Shown: positions 27,858 through 37,623 of the stretch, in pieces
Position numbering within the stretch: the first letter of the stretch is position 1
Layout: each line of letters opens with the position of its first letter
From: Granulicella sp. L60
GTDB lineage: Bacteria; Acidobacteriota; Terriglobia; Terriglobales; Acidobacteriaceae
DNA: 64,000 nt
Direction: 5' to 3'
NCBI RefSeq assembly: GCF_009765825.1
Contig: NZ_LMUR01000018.1
Span: 897,591 to 961,590 of the forward strand
Notes under the pieces: generated by a model
Told to the model about the DNA's origin: nothing
Databases searched by the model: none
The model's input: the letters and a program-made list of their open reading frames with translations, nothing else
Made by a program: the position numbers and the translations under genes

Positions 27858-30338
27858 ATGTCTCGCCACTCGAAAGTTCATTTTCCCTTTCCAGGCGTTT
27901 GCATTTATCTGTCGTTCTTCGTGGTGCTCTTGCTCTTTGGATCCATACACTCCTACGCCCAATCGGCGCTGATAAGTGGCACGGTCCGAGATTCGGATCG
28001 GTCCGTGGTGAGCAATGCCTCCGTGACGTTGATCAATGTCCAGAGTGGACTCACCCTACAGACAACAACGAACCTGTCCGGGGAATACACGTTTCTGTCA
28101 GTGGATCCGGGAAACTATCGCCTGGAGGCGCACAAAGCCGGCTTCGGACCAGTCATTAAGCCTTCTTTGCCCGTAGCGGCTGGACAAAATATCACTCAAG
28201 ATATCTTGTTCGTCGTTGCCGGAGCGAGTACATCCGTCACAGTCAACAGTGGCTCTGCGGGAACCCCGGCAGACGGATACTACGTCAGCAATGTCGACCG
28301 CGGTGTTATGGGGAGCGCACCGCTTGTAAACCAGCCGTACACAATTTCGATTATGTCGTCCGACGAAATCTCAAATACTCAGGTAAAGAATCTGCGGGAC
28401 GCCATCAAGTATCTCCCGCTGGTTTCCTTCACCGAACAACAAGGTCCGGAGATTCTTCGCCCGTCGACGCGGGGCATACAAGGCAGCATCGCCCAGAACA
28501 CGCGCATGGATGGAATGGCAATGGCGATTACCGGTGGTAATCCGATGGAGCAGTATCAGGAGATGCAGGTCGAAAATGGTCTAGGTGCCGCAATGTATGG
28601 ACCGGCAAATCCTTCTGGGATGTTCGATTTTGTTCTCAAACGGCCAACCGAAGACCGGACAGAGAATCTGTATTTGGAGCAGGATAGCAGTACCGTTGGT
28701 ACCATCTATGGGGATGCAGGAGGCCGAGTGGGACCACACAAGATCTTCGGTTACCGGACCAATTTGCTCTTCGGGGATGGGACCCAATTTGTCGAAGCCA
28801 GCCGGTTGCGCCGTCGCCTCGCCGAGTTCGCCTTTAACGTTAGGCCGACGGACAGGACCTTGATCGATGCTCACTATAGTGTTTATGACATCGTTCAGCG
28901 GGGCTATCCGGGATGGTTCTCGTATGGGCCGCCCAAACCAGTCAATGGAGTGCTGCAACACACCCTTCTCCTGCCAACCGCACCCGACCCGACTCGGGTA
29001 GGTCTTGGCCAGGCCTATGCGGGTGTGAACCTCACCACACAGAGCACCAGCGTTCGCTTTCTCCACGATTTTTCTCCGAATTGGCACGCGATGGCTGGCG
29101 GCCTTGCGCAACGGCTTGATCGCTTCATCGATACCCCCGTCAATACCATCACCAATAATAGTGGTGACTATAGTAGCTCTCTGGCTACCGGCTTCGCGCC
29201 ACGTTTCGGCGTGGAAAGCGATCTCGGCTACATCACAGGCGTCATCAATAAGTGGCGTATCAAGCAGGACGTCGTGCTGGCCAGCGAAGGTTATCGCTTC
29301 AACCAGTACGCCTACACTGCTCCCCCCGCCAACACAGTTTTGCTTGGAACAGCTAATGTCACCGATCCGAAGATCTTTGCGCCTCCCGCGGAGGGTCTTC
29401 CGCAAAACCAGGGACTCTATCAGTCTGCCGTTGTGCATCAGCAAGGCTTCAACCTCGGGGATCTATTGTCCTTCGGTGACCACTTTCTTGTGAGGCTCGC
29501 GGCCAGCCAGGACTGGATTGGAGTCGATAACAATTCGGCTACTGCGCGGACCAGCGGCTCGAACAAACAGGGCATCAGTCCCTCTGCCAGCGTCATGTAC
29601 AAGCCGACGAGTTGGACCACCGCCTACGCTACCTACGCCAGCAGTCTGCAGCAGGGAGATATCGCCCCTGGGGGCTCAAACCTTGTGAATGCCAACGAGG
29701 CGCTCGCCCCATACCGCAGCAAGGAGTGGGAGTTGGGATTCAAGACAGATGCGCACTTGCTTGCGATCACAACTGCGCTATTTCGATTGGAACGGCCCTT
29801 TGCCGACACGATCTCGTACAACGGGAGCGCCACCGAGAATATCTACGCGATTGTCGGCCAGCAGGTGAACTACGGAGCAGAGATCTCGGGGCAGGGCACT
29901 TTGTTTCATCGCCTCGTCGTGGATGGAGGTTTCACCGCATTGAATGCTCGACTCAATGATACAAACGTTCCGTCCACGGAGGGCAAGCGCTTCGTCGGTA
30001 TCCCTGCCTACAAATCCAATATTCTCAGCGAATACCGCGTGCCCGGCGTCGCCAACCTCAATATCACGGGCGATTGGCAATTTGTCGGGCAGCGTCCCCA
30101 GGACGATCAGAACCTGCATACGACGACGGCATACAAAACCTTCGACTTCGGATTTCGCTATTCCCGAACGCTCTTCACAAAATTGGCGATACTTCGGTTC
30201 ACCTGCAACAACATCACCGATACACACTACTACTCGACGATCGCAGCTGGCGATATCACGGGAGCCAATGCAAGCAGCAATACTGCCCACCTCGGATCGC
30301 CGAGGACCATTTCGACTTCGCTGCAGTTTGCTTTCTGA
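27858..30338 (+). CDS. TonB-dependent siderophore-type receptor with N-terminal carboxypeptidase-regulatory-like domain
   Basis: An 826-residue outer membrane receptor. A signal peptide ends near SYAQS (about residue 36). An Ig-like carboxypeptidase-regulatory domain follows (ISGTVRDSDRSVVSNASVTL ... GEYTFLSVDPGNYRLEA, about 40-115). A plug domain of the siderophore class comes next (PYTISIMSSDEI, LRDAIKYLPLVSF, RPSTRGIQGS, GLGAAMYGPANPSG), then a 22-strand-like barrel ending SLQFAF. The GPANPSGMFDFVLKRPT segment is typical of ferric-siderophore receptors. The ATG lies 27 bases after ctaB, so it may be the last gene of the oxidase operon, which would tie iron capture to heme enzyme production. 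The ligand is unknown. Confidence 0.86.
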   Translation: MSRHSKVHFPFPGVCIYLSFFVVLLLFGSIHSYAQSALISGTVRDSDRSVVSNASVTLINVQSGLTLQTTTNLSGEYTFLSVDPGNYRLEAHKAGFGPVIKPSLPVAAGQNITQDILFVVAGASTSVTVNSGSAGTPADGYYVSNVDRGVMGSAPLVNQPYTISIMSSDEISNTQVKNLRDAIKYLPLVSFTEQQGPEILRPSTRGIQGSIAQNTRMDGMAMAITGGNPMEQYQEMQVENGLGAAMYGPANPSGMFDFVLKRPTEDRTENLYLEQDSSTVGTIYGDAGGRVGPHKIFGYRTNLLFGDGTQFVEASRLRRRLAEFAFNVRPTDRTLIDAHYSVYDIVQRGYPGWFSYGPPKPVNGVLQHTLLLPTAPDPTRVGLGQAYAGVNLTTQSTSVRFLHDFSPNWHAMAGGLAQRLDRFIDTPVNTITNNSGDYSSSLATGFAPRFGVESDLGYITGVINKWRIKQDVVLASEGYRFNQYAYTAPPANTVLLGTANVTDPKIFAPPAEGLPQNQGLYQSAVVHQQGFNLGDLLSFGDHFLVRLAASQDWIGVDNNSATARTSGSNKQGISPSASVMYKPTSWTTAYATYASSLQQGDIAPGGSNLVNANEALAPYRSKEWELGFKTDAHLLAITTALFRLERPFADTISYNGSATENIYAIVGQQVNYGAEISGQGTLFHRLVVDGGFTALNARLNDTNVPSTEGKRFVGIPAYKSNILSEYRVPGVANLNITGDWQFVGQRPQDDQNLHTTTAYKTFDFGFRYSRTLFTKLAILRFTCNNITDTHYYSTIAAGDITGANASSNTAHLGSPRTISTSLQFAF

Positions 30339-30826
30339 ACCCCCACCAACCGATTCGATCGGCACTCGGAATCAACGTCGTCATGAAGCGCGGCGCTATG
30401 GCAGGCCGCGAGTCGGCGATGAATCGAAGGTTGGTACCGCCGGCATCTTTCGTTCGACGATATCGATCTGAATATTCCCTGACAAGTTGTAGTTGGGACA
30501 CGCAACGATCCCTGTCGCAGCCGCTTTAGATCGATTTTTCCGGGTTATGCGCATGTCCTGATCCTGAACGCTGATGTAAGTGTCTACAGCTCTTCTCGCT
30601 TTCGTTGCGCGGGGCTGGGTTTCATAGGATTGCCCCAGATGTAGCACTACTCCGGGGACAGAAATATAGCAAAGCGTCTTCGTTACTTCTGGCCGATTTG
30701 ATTCGACGTACCTCCATCCATTGCAGTCCCGTCTTGAAGTAGTCAAGCTACGGTATCCCCTAAGGCTTAAGAGATAGTTAGAATGGACAGCAGCTTTACG
30801 TATATGGCAGGGAAGAGGGGCGAATT
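30339..30826. other. Gene-free stretch
   Basis: About 490 bases between the siderophore receptor and the LysR gene contain only short shadow frames. No hairpin with a T-run was found. Confidence 0.4.
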
Positions 30827-31822
30827 GTGACAGACGAGGTAGCAGAGATTCAACTATTTGTGAAGATTGTGAAGGCCGGTAACCTCTCCGCTGCCGCGAG
30901 GGCCCTCAATTCGTCACCGGCAGCGATGAGCAGGAGTCTGAGTGCGCTCGAGTCACGGCTTGGCGTTAGACTGGTCACCCGCACGTCTCGAACATTTGAA
31001 TTAACCGAAGAAGGTCATCTATTCCACGAGCGATGCGAACGCATTGTTGTGGATATAGCCGAGGCCGAGGCGGAGGCTACCTCACATGGCAAGATTGTCG
31101 AGGGGAAGCTTCGCATCGGAGCGGTCATGGGTATTGGTCGAAGACTGATCGCTCCACTCATCGCTCGATTTGTTGAGAGATACCCTGGAGTTCAGGTCCA
31201 TTTGAATCTTTCGGATTCAGGGCTGGATGTCATCGATGACGGGCTTGACATCGCACTACGCGTGGGCCTGCCAGCGGACACCAGCGTCATCGCTAAGAAA
31301 ATTTTATCAACGAGGCGTATTGTCTGTGCTTCCCGCGCCTACCTGAAGCGCCACGGGATTCCGCGGCGCCCCGAAGATCTGCACGAGCACAATTGTATTC
31401 GGCTCGTTCGGGGCGGAAGAATCATGGACAGATGGGTGTTTCAAGAGGCAGGTAATCGGTTTGAGGTGAGCATCAACGGAACGTTGACAACCACCAGCGG
31501 TGAAGTCTTGCACAACTGGGTGCGGTCTGGAAGAGGAGTTGGGTTGAAGGCGGTCTGGGATGTCCAACCTGATCTCGACGACGGTACGATTGTTGAATGC
31601 CTCAAGGACTTCTGGTGCGATGGGATCGATCTCTTTGCGGTCTGTGCCAACCGTCGATACCTGCCCCCGCGCATCCGGGTATTTCTTGATTTCATTGCGG
31701 TCCAACTTCCGGAGATGGTTCGAAGAGAAGGCCGGAGTTCCTCTCAGGAATCATTGCCGTCGCCAGCGTCCCCATCGGCCAAGGCAAGGAAACCACGCAG
31801 GGTCGGATCACTCAAGCTATAG
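30827..31822 (+). CDS. LysR-family transcriptional regulator
   Basis: A 331-residue LysR-type regulator beginning with GTG after AGAGGGGC. The DNA-binding domain reads IQLFVKIVKAGNLSAAARAL followed by SSPAAMSRSLSALESRLGVRLV, and the effector domain begins near GKLRIGAVMGIGR with TSVIAKKILSTRRIVCASRAYL, as in the AaeR/DmlR subgroup. The last 30 residues are a basic, serine- and proline-rich tail that is probably disordered. It lies on the same strand 640 bases upstream of the poxB-cupin gene run and could control it, though LysR genes more often regulate divergent targets and nothing divergent is present. The effector is unknown. Confidence 0.86.
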   Translation: MTDEVAEIQLFVKIVKAGNLSAAARALNSSPAAMSRSLSALESRLGVRLVTRTSRTFELTEEGHLFHERCERIVVDIAEAEAEATSHGKIVEGKLRIGAVMGIGRRLIAPLIARFVERYPGVQVHLNLSDSGLDVIDDGLDIALRVGLPADTSVIAKKILSTRRIVCASRAYLKRHGIPRRPEDLHEHNCIRLVRGGRIMDRWVFQEAGNRFEVSINGTLTTTSGEVLHNWVRSGRGVGLKAVWDVQPDLDDGTIVECLKDFWCDGIDLFAVCANRRYLPPRIRVFLDFIAVQLPEMVRREGRSSSQESLPSPASPSAKARKPRRVGSLKL

Positions 31823-32461
31823 GCTGGCTTCATTTTGGAACGTCGTCTGACTCGGCGAAGAGCTGTGCCTGCCTGCGCCGTGGACAACTTCTCTTACGCC
31901 TGAATGAGGAATAGCTGGCAGCGTTAGGCCCAGCGAGTGGCTTTGTCGCTCTGCGCTTAACGTAAAGTCCGTAACATGTCGTCGCTCTTGAGGCGTTCGC
32001 CATGCGCTCCAATTCCGCGGAATACCATCCCAAATCGAAAGCGCTGAGCGGATTGGCACCGGGGCAAGCAGCCCGGCGGATGTTACAGCCGCAACGAACC
32101 GTGTCGTCAGCTAAGACTTCGGCAGACTGTCTGTCGTGACCGATCGACAACAAGAGGGCGTACTCCATCTTTTCACATTGGGAAAATTCCTCCTTTGATG
32201 GTCGCCAACTCGCACGCGGACCTCTACCGGCGAGCCTCGAGGCGCGAAGCGGATTCCCAGAGATAGCGGCACTGGGCTGAATTCTTTTCGTCCCGGTTTT
32301 GGCAGGGTCATCGTGGGCGTCTCGATGCGAAGTCTCCGAATAACCGAGGAGCATTTCATTGGCTTGCTACGGTCGCAAGCAGCCGATAGCCCGTGCAAGA
32401 TTACGACTGCGGGCAATGAGAGGATGCTCCTACTATTCGGATCAGGAGCGGTGACTATCTT
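31823..32461. other. Long leader region before the PoxB-like gene
   Basis: A 640-base region with no recognisable gene. A 46-codon frame (ATG 32325, stop 32463-32465) overlaps the ATG of the ThDP enzyme gene as ATGA, so it could be a short coupled leader peptide; its protein matches nothing I know. A long minus-strand frame over 31830-32354 looks like a shadow. Promoter and LysR-binding sites are expected here but I cannot point to one. Confidence 0.35.
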
Positions 32462-34453
32462 ATGACGGCTAATACCGATCTAGAACCAAATGCATTCAGC
32501 TCTTCGTCCGAAGCAGCTCCGGGATTGACCGCAGCCGACTTTCTAGTAGACCTACTCATTTCGCGCTGGGGCGTCCGTCACATCTTCGGCTATCCAGGAG
32601 ATGGCATCAACGGCGTCATTGAAGCGTTGCGCCGGCGCCGCGACGAGATTCAATTCATTCAAGTGCGCCATGAAGAAGCCGCCGCCTTTGCCGCATGCGG
32701 ATACGCGAAGTTCAGCGGCAAACTTGGTGTCTGTTTAGCCACCTCCGGTCCGGGCGCAATTCATTTGATTAACGGCCTCTATGATGCGAAAGCGGACCAG
32801 GCTCCCGTACTCGCCATCACCGGCTTGCAGTATTCCGATGTGACTGCGACCCACTTTCAGCAGGACTTCGACACCGTCCGGCTTATAGGTGAAGTAGCGC
32901 CCTTTTCGGAACGCATCATGCAACCGGCGCACGTGGAGAACATGGTGAACCTCGCCGTTCGTTCCGCGCTTTCATATCGCGGTGTTTCGCATCTAGGTAT
33001 CCCTATCGACGTTCAGGAGGCGGCGGCGGCGTCCGGCCACTTCGCTGAGGAAGATCAGCCTCGCCACACCTCGGCGGATTACACCATACCTCTCGTGAGC
33101 CCACAGCAAATCGATCTGGAACGGGCGGCGGCAGTTCTCAACGCTGGCAGCAAGACCTTCATCATGGTGGGCGCAGGCGCTCGCGGAGCCCGCGCTGAGA
33201 TCGAGCAACTCGCGGAGACGCTCGGCGCCCCCGTGGGAAAGGCGCTTCTTGGTAAGGAAGTTCTTCCCGATGACAGCCCGTACACCACGGGTGGTGTCGC
33301 CATCATTGGCACAGCCCCATCGCAGCAGATGATGAGGACTTGCGATACGCTCCTGCTGATCGGCACGTCGATGCCATATACCGCCTACTACCCGAAGGTC
33401 GGAAGCGCACGCGGCGTGCAGATTGACATCGATCCAGCACGCATCGGCTTGCGATATCCCGTCGAGGTTGGGTTGACCGGCAACACGCGGGAGACTTTGC
33501 TTGCGCTCCTGCCTTTGCTGAAGCGCAACGTAGATCGCAGTTACCTCCAGGGAGCTCAGGAAGCCATGGAAAAGTGGCGCGACCTGATGGAGTCGCAGGA
33601 GCAGAGCAAGGACGTTCCGATGCGCCCACAGGTTTTCATAGGCTCGATCAGCAAACACCTGAAGGATGACGCGATCATCTGTGCTGACGTTGGCCAGGTG
33701 ACACATTGGTCCTCGCGCCACATCAATATTCGCGGAGACCAGAAGTTCTCATGTTCCGGCACGCTCGCCTCCATGGCCAACGCTCTTCCCTATGCGATTG
33801 GCGCACAGGTCGCTTTTCCCGATCGGCAAGTTATCGCCTATGCAGGTGACGGCGCGACCACCATGCTGATGGGTGAGATCGCAACCTGTGTCAAGTACAA
33901 CCTTCCCATAAAACTCTTCGTTTCCAAGAACAATGCCCTGGGGCTGATCCGGTGGGAGCAGATGATGTTTCTCGGACATGCGGAGTATGGCATTGAGCTT
34001 CAGGACATCAACTTTGCAAAGGTTGCGGAGGCGTGTGGTGCGGTGGGGGTTCGCGTCGAGGATCCCAACCAGGTCGACGCCGTCGTGAAAGAGGCGCTCG
34101 ATGCGGCAGGGCCGGTCGTGGTCGAGGGTGTGGTAGACCCATTCGAGCCTGTCATGCCCGGACATATTCGTCCCGCCCAGGCTGAGCATTATGCGAAGGC
34201 GTTGCGGATAGGACTGCGCTCTGGCCAACCGGCCGAACGGCGTATTGCGTTGAATATGTCTCGCAACCTGCACGAGCTGAACCCTAAGGACTTCAAGGTA
34301 CTCTCCGAGAGCCTTGAATCCGGTGTGCCCGAATTATTTCCCGATGCTGGACCATCCACCAACGCGAAGCAAGAACCTCAGGCTTCGTTTGATATTCAGC
34401 GCGAATCTGCACTTGAACGTCGCTCTGGACATCCGAGCGCTTCCACGAAGTAA
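32462..34453 (+). CDS. ThDP-dependent pyruvate oxidase / acetolactate synthase-like enzyme (PoxB type)
   Basis: A 663-residue thiamine-diphosphate enzyme. The N-terminal PYR domain carries RWGVRHIFGYPGDGINGV, the catalytic glutamate in VRHEEAAAFAACGYA (about residue 65) and ATSGPGAIHLINGLYDAKAD. A central FAD/nucleotide-type domain follows (about 200-330). The C-terminal PP domain has the ThDP motif GDGATTMLMGEIATCVKYN ending SKNN. The best match in pattern is PoxB (pyruvate:quinone oxidoreductase) rather than acetolactate synthase. The last 60 residues lack the amphipathic lipid-binding helix typical of E. coli PoxB and are instead polar. It is the first gene of a seven-gene run with two bicupins, so a 2-oxoacid or oxalate-related substrate is conceivable. 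Confidence 0.84.
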   Translation: MTANTDLEPNAFSSSSEAAPGLTAADFLVDLLISRWGVRHIFGYPGDGINGVIEALRRRRDEIQFIQVRHEEAAAFAACGYAKFSGKLGVCLATSGPGAIHLINGLYDAKADQAPVLAITGLQYSDVTATHFQQDFDTVRLIGEVAPFSERIMQPAHVENMVNLAVRSALSYRGVSHLGIPIDVQEAAAASGHFAEEDQPRHTSADYTIPLVSPQQIDLERAAAVLNAGSKTFIMVGAGARGARAEIEQLAETLGAPVGKALLGKEVLPDDSPYTTGGVAIIGTAPSQQMMRTCDTLLLIGTSMPYTAYYPKVGSARGVQIDIDPARIGLRYPVEVGLTGNTRETLLALLPLLKRNVDRSYLQGAQEAMEKWRDLMESQEQSKDVPMRPQVFIGSISKHLKDDAIICADVGQVTHWSSRHINIRGDQKFSCSGTLASMANALPYAIGAQVAFPDRQVIAYAGDGATTMLMGEIATCVKYNLPIKLFVSKNNALGLIRWEQMMFLGHAEYGIELQDINFAKVAEACGAVGVRVEDPNQVDAVVKEALDAAGPVVVEGVVDPFEPVMPGHIRPAQAEHYAKALRIGLRSGQPAERRIALNMSRNLHELNPKDFKVLSESLESGVPELFPDAGPSTNAKQEPQASFDIQRESALERRSGHPSASTK

Positions 34454-34497
34454 CAAGAAAAACGATTTCGCCGATTCGATACAGGAGATTTGTTGAT

Positions 34498-35610
34498 ATG
34501 AGCGCTGAAACAAAGTCAAACGAATCCGCGTCACATGCGAGTTCCGGTCAAAATAATCATGAGGGCGAGTTGCCCGCTTACACATATGCCCTCGAAGCGG
34601 CGGAAGCTAAAACGATTGGAAAAAATACCGCTCGAGAAGCCACCGTCGTTGAACTGCCAATTTCAGTAGGTCTTGCTGGAGTCTCCATGCGCTTAGAGCC
34701 GGGAGGCATGCGGGAACTGCACTGGCATGCAACAGCTGCAGAGTGGGGCTTCGTGGTTGAAGGAAACTGCCGTACAACACTGGTAGATCCGCAAGGACGA
34801 TCGGAGACTAACGACTTTGGACCGGGCGATGTCTGGTACTTCCCAAAGGGACATCCGCATTCGATCCAGGGGTTGGGTCCAGGGATCTGCCATTTCATCC
34901 TTATCTTCGATAATGGTTACTTTTCCGAATTTGGGACGTTCAGCATCACAGACTGGCTCGGCCACACTCCCAAAAGCATACTTGCGAAGAATCTCGGTTG
35001 CACGGAAGGTGATTTGGAGAACATCCCAGACCATGAGGTTTATTTCGCGCAAGGTCCGGTACCGCCGGCTGTCCAAGCTCCGCCGATCCGAGGAGGATTG
35101 CTCGACTGCCCACAGACTCACAAGTTCCGAATGCTCGCCCAAGAACCTCATCTATCGACACCCGCAGGGCGCGAATATCTCGTTGATTCAAGTTTCTTTC
35201 CAATCCAGACCACGATTACTGCGGTAGTGCTCGAACTAGAACCTGGAGCGTTACGGGAGCTTCATTGGCACCCGACCGCGGATGAATGGCAATACGTTTT
35301 GAGCGGCAATGTCCAAGACACATTGTTTGGATCTCACGGCCGCTACCGCATCGAGAATCTGAAAAAGGGAGACGTCGGGTACATCCCTATGGGTTACGGG
35401 CACTCTATCGAGAACTTGAGCGATACAGAGCCAGCGCGTGTTCTGATTGGTTTCAACACTGGGAAATACGCAACGGTAAACCTCTCTAATTGGTTGGCCG
35501 GCAATCCAGAGTATGTCCTTTCCGATAACTTCGGCTGGAATAGCGAGGTCATCAAGAAGTTACCGCGCTCTGAGGTCTTCTTGGCTGGCAAAGGCGGCCC
35601 TATTCGATGA
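34498..35610 (+). CDS. Bicupin of the oxalate decarboxylase family
   Basis: A 370-residue protein with two cupin domains, each with a full Mn-type site. Domain 1 has His75-x-His77 and Glu82 (LHWHATAAEW) plus KGHPHSIQG; domain 2 has His256-x-His258 and Glu263 (LHWHPTADEW) plus MGYGHSIEN. This is the pattern of OxdC, which splits oxalate into formate and CO2. The active-site lid of OxdC (SENS) aligns with SEFG at residues 143-146, so the catalytic glutamate (Glu144) is kept and the next two residues differ. There is no signal peptide. AGGAGA precedes the ATG, and the stop overlaps the next bicupin ATG (ATGA). Formate made here could feed the FdhF encoded 9 kb away. Confidence 0.86.
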   Translation: MSAETKSNESASHASSGQNNHEGELPAYTYALEAAEAKTIGKNTAREATVVELPISVGLAGVSMRLEPGGMRELHWHATAAEWGFVVEGNCRTTLVDPQGRSETNDFGPGDVWYFPKGHPHSIQGLGPGICHFILIFDNGYFSEFGTFSITDWLGHTPKSILAKNLGCTEGDLENIPDHEVYFAQGPVPPAVQAPPIRGGLLDCPQTHKFRMLAQEPHLSTPAGREYLVDSSFFPIQTTITAVVLELEPGALRELHWHPTADEWQYVLSGNVQDTLFGSHGRYRIENLKKGDVGYIPMGYGHSIENLSDTEPARVLIGFNTGKYATVNLSNWLAGNPEYVLSDNFGWNSEVIKKLPRSEVFLAGKGGPIR

Positions 35611-36605
35611 ACCATATACACACGGAACAACTGCAGCAAGATCCTCCCGTCATTCGATCGGCCAAGCTTGTTCCGGCGGAGCAAGGGTACTCCATCTGGT
35701 GGATGGGAGATGACAAGATCACATTCCAAACGCTATGTGAGGATACGGATGGAGCGTATTCGTTCTGGATCGATGAGCCCCCTCCCCAAGTGGGTCCACC
35801 AAAACATGTCCATAGCCGTGAAGAAGAGGGCTTCTATGTCATTAGTGGTGAAGCCACCTTCAAGGCGGGACATGTTGCGGCGGTGTTAGGGCCAGGAGCA
35901 TTCATTGCGCTACCGGCTGGCATCCCGCACACCTGGGCAAACACGTCCAAGGAGAACGCAAAGCTGATCACATTCACCGCGCCTGCAGGCAACGAGGGTT
36001 TTTTCCTAGCACTTGGCGAGCCGGGGGCTGGCGCTCCCGGCCCAAGAAAGACCATGCCCGTCGACGAGATAAATCTTCTGACGCCGCGCTTTGGAGTCAC
36101 CTATCTGGAAAGCACGCCAAATCCACTCGATGGTGCGCTTGTGCTGGGTGCTGGCCGTAGCCCCACCGTTGTCATGCCCGATGAGGGGGACGAACGATAC
36201 TCCGCTCACGTCGTCTATAGCATCAAGGCGTACGGCCCAGTCACTGCCAATGCTTACACCCTAGTTCAGATTGAACTGGAGAGCGGCGGAACGATCCCCT
36301 TGCTACGGCACGCAGCCTATGAGAAAGGTATCTACGTTCTAAGCGGTACTCTAACCGCGACGATTTCCGGCCAGCAATTAGAAGTTTCTGACGGAGGATT
36401 TCTCAATATTCCGTGGGGCCTGCCTCACGAATTCAGGAATCTGGGTGCAGAGCCCGTGCGGCTCTTGCAACTGACTACCCCTGGTGGCATCGAGGACTTT
36501 TACAGAGCCGCATGCCGCGTAACCCGTCACGGTTCTTCGGTAGATATGGAAGCCGATCTTGAGCGCTTTCGCTCCTTGGGACCGCGCTTTGGAATTTTCA
36601 GTTAA
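35607..36605 (+). CDS. Bicupin protein, quercetinase/pirin-like, second cupin lacking metal ligands
   Basis: A 332-residue protein with two cupin domains, translationally coupled to the oxalate-decarboxylase-type gene by an ATGA overlap. The first domain has a plausible metal site, PPKHVHSREEEGFYVISGEA with the later GIPHTWANTS, as in quercetin dioxygenase-like cupins. The second domain keeps the fold (EKGIYVLSGTLTATISGQQLE) and a late histidine (LPHEFRN), but the HxH position reads RHAAYEK, so only a partial site is left. A cofactor-bound dioxygenase or a binding/isomerase role is possible. The substrate is unknown; the operon suggests a small acid or enol. Confidence 0.78.
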   Translation: MNHIHTEQLQQDPPVIRSAKLVPAEQGYSIWWMGDDKITFQTLCEDTDGAYSFWIDEPPPQVGPPKHVHSREEEGFYVISGEATFKAGHVAAVLGPGAFIALPAGIPHTWANTSKENAKLITFTAPAGNEGFFLALGEPGAGAPGPRKTMPVDEINLLTPRFGVTYLESTPNPLDGALVLGAGRSPTVVMPDEGDERYSAHVVYSIKAYGPVTANAYTLVQIELESGGTIPLLRHAAYEKGIYVLSGTLTATISGQQLEVSDGGFLNIPWGLPHEFRNLGAEPVRLLQLTTPGGIEDFYRAACRVTRHGSSVDMEADLERFRSLGPRFGIFS

Positions 36606-36636
36606 TCCAACTTTATTCGAAAGAGAGGAATGACCA

Positions 36637-37611
36637 ATGACCAAGCTTTCAGCAGGTGACTATATTCTTGTGGCGGTCGACAAAGTGGGCTGCGGGATCG
36701 AGTTCGTGGATGTTCAAACGCGCAAGTCACTAAAGCGCCTCAACATGCCCTCGCGGCCACACGAGATCGTGATTGCTCCCGACGAGGCAACAGCTTATGT
36801 GACTATCTACGGCGATGGCATCTACGGCAACAATGTTCACCGCGGGCACCAGATCGCGATCATTGATCTCAAGAAGCGGGAAGTCACAGGATTCATCGAC
36901 ATCAGCCCCTATCAGGCGCCCCACGGCCTGACCTGGGACGCGAATGGCAAACTCTGGATCACCGTCGACAAAAGCCGGCACGTGCTGTGTGTCGATCCCG
37001 AGACCCGGACCATCGAAGATGCCGTCGCCTGCGATACAGACGGCTGCCATTGGGTCGTGGCCACGCAGGGTGGAAAGAAAATCTACACCTCCAACAAGGA
37101 CACTGACAATCTGTGCGTCATCGATCCGACCACCCGCAAGCTGGTGAAGCGGGTGACTGTACCGAACGGGACCGAAGGAATCGACTCGTCTCGTAATGGC
37201 AAGTGGATCTATACGAGCGATCACAAGGATCCAAAACTCATCGTCATCGATACGCACAAGGATGAGATTAAGCAGACTATTGATCTTCGTGGCTATAAGG
37301 ACATCTCGTTTTGGGAAGACCACGAGATGCGGGTTCGGACCACACTGGATGACAAATACGTCGTCATCTCCGGTTACAAGTGGGACGTCGCTGTCATTGT
37401 CGACGCAGCGGCCCCGGAAAGCCAGACGCTCCTTCAGACGAAGAAGGGTCCCATGGGATTCGGCTTTCCTCCGTTCGACGTCAATCAGGTTTATCTCGCC
37501 GATCACGACTCCGGGTCAATCTCTGTAATCGATCTGACAACTAAGCAATTCGTCGAGTCCTTCCCATGCGGGACGGGGGTCGAGTGCATGGAATTCATCT
37601 TAGCCAAGTAA
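36637..37611 (+). CDS. YncE-family seven-bladed beta-propeller protein
   Basis: A 324-residue cytoplasmic beta-propeller without a signal peptide. The repeating blade pattern is clear: RPHEIVIAPDEATAYVTIYG, APHGLTWDANGKLWITVDKS, TDGCHWVVATQGGKKIYTSN, GTEGIDSSRNGKWIYTSDHK and GMGFGFPPFDVNQVYLADHD-like segments, about one every 40-45 residues. The family (YVTN/YncE-like) includes DNA-binding, scaffold and lactonase-like members. It follows a bicupin by 31 bases and precedes an acyltransferase-fold hydrolase by 3-12 bases. In this operon a lactonase or binding role is possible; no catalytic residues can be named. Confidence 0.75.
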   Translation: MTKLSAGDYILVAVDKVGCGIEFVDVQTRKSLKRLNMPSRPHEIVIAPDEATAYVTIYGDGIYGNNVHRGHQIAIIDLKKREVTGFIDISPYQAPHGLTWDANGKLWITVDKSRHVLCVDPETRTIEDAVACDTDGCHWVVATQGGKKIYTSNKDTDNLCVIDPTTRKLVKRVTVPNGTEGIDSSRNGKWIYTSDHKDPKLIVIDTHKDEIKQTIDLRGYKDISFWEDHEMRVRTTLDDKYVVISGYKWDVAVIVDAAAPESQTLLQTKKGPMGFGFPPFDVNQVYLADHDSGSISVIDLTTKQFVESFPCGTGVECMEFILAK

Positions 37612-37623
37612 CGGGTGCCCTAC

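Noticed and set aside
31830..32354. A 174-codon minus-strand frame between the LysR and PoxB-like genes
   Set aside because: Residue composition rich in Arg and Ser, no motif, no ribosome site; kept as non-coding.
36730..37506. A 258-codon minus-strand frame opposite the propeller gene
   Set aside because: Repetitive antisense of beta-propeller blades; it has no start signal and no family resemblance.
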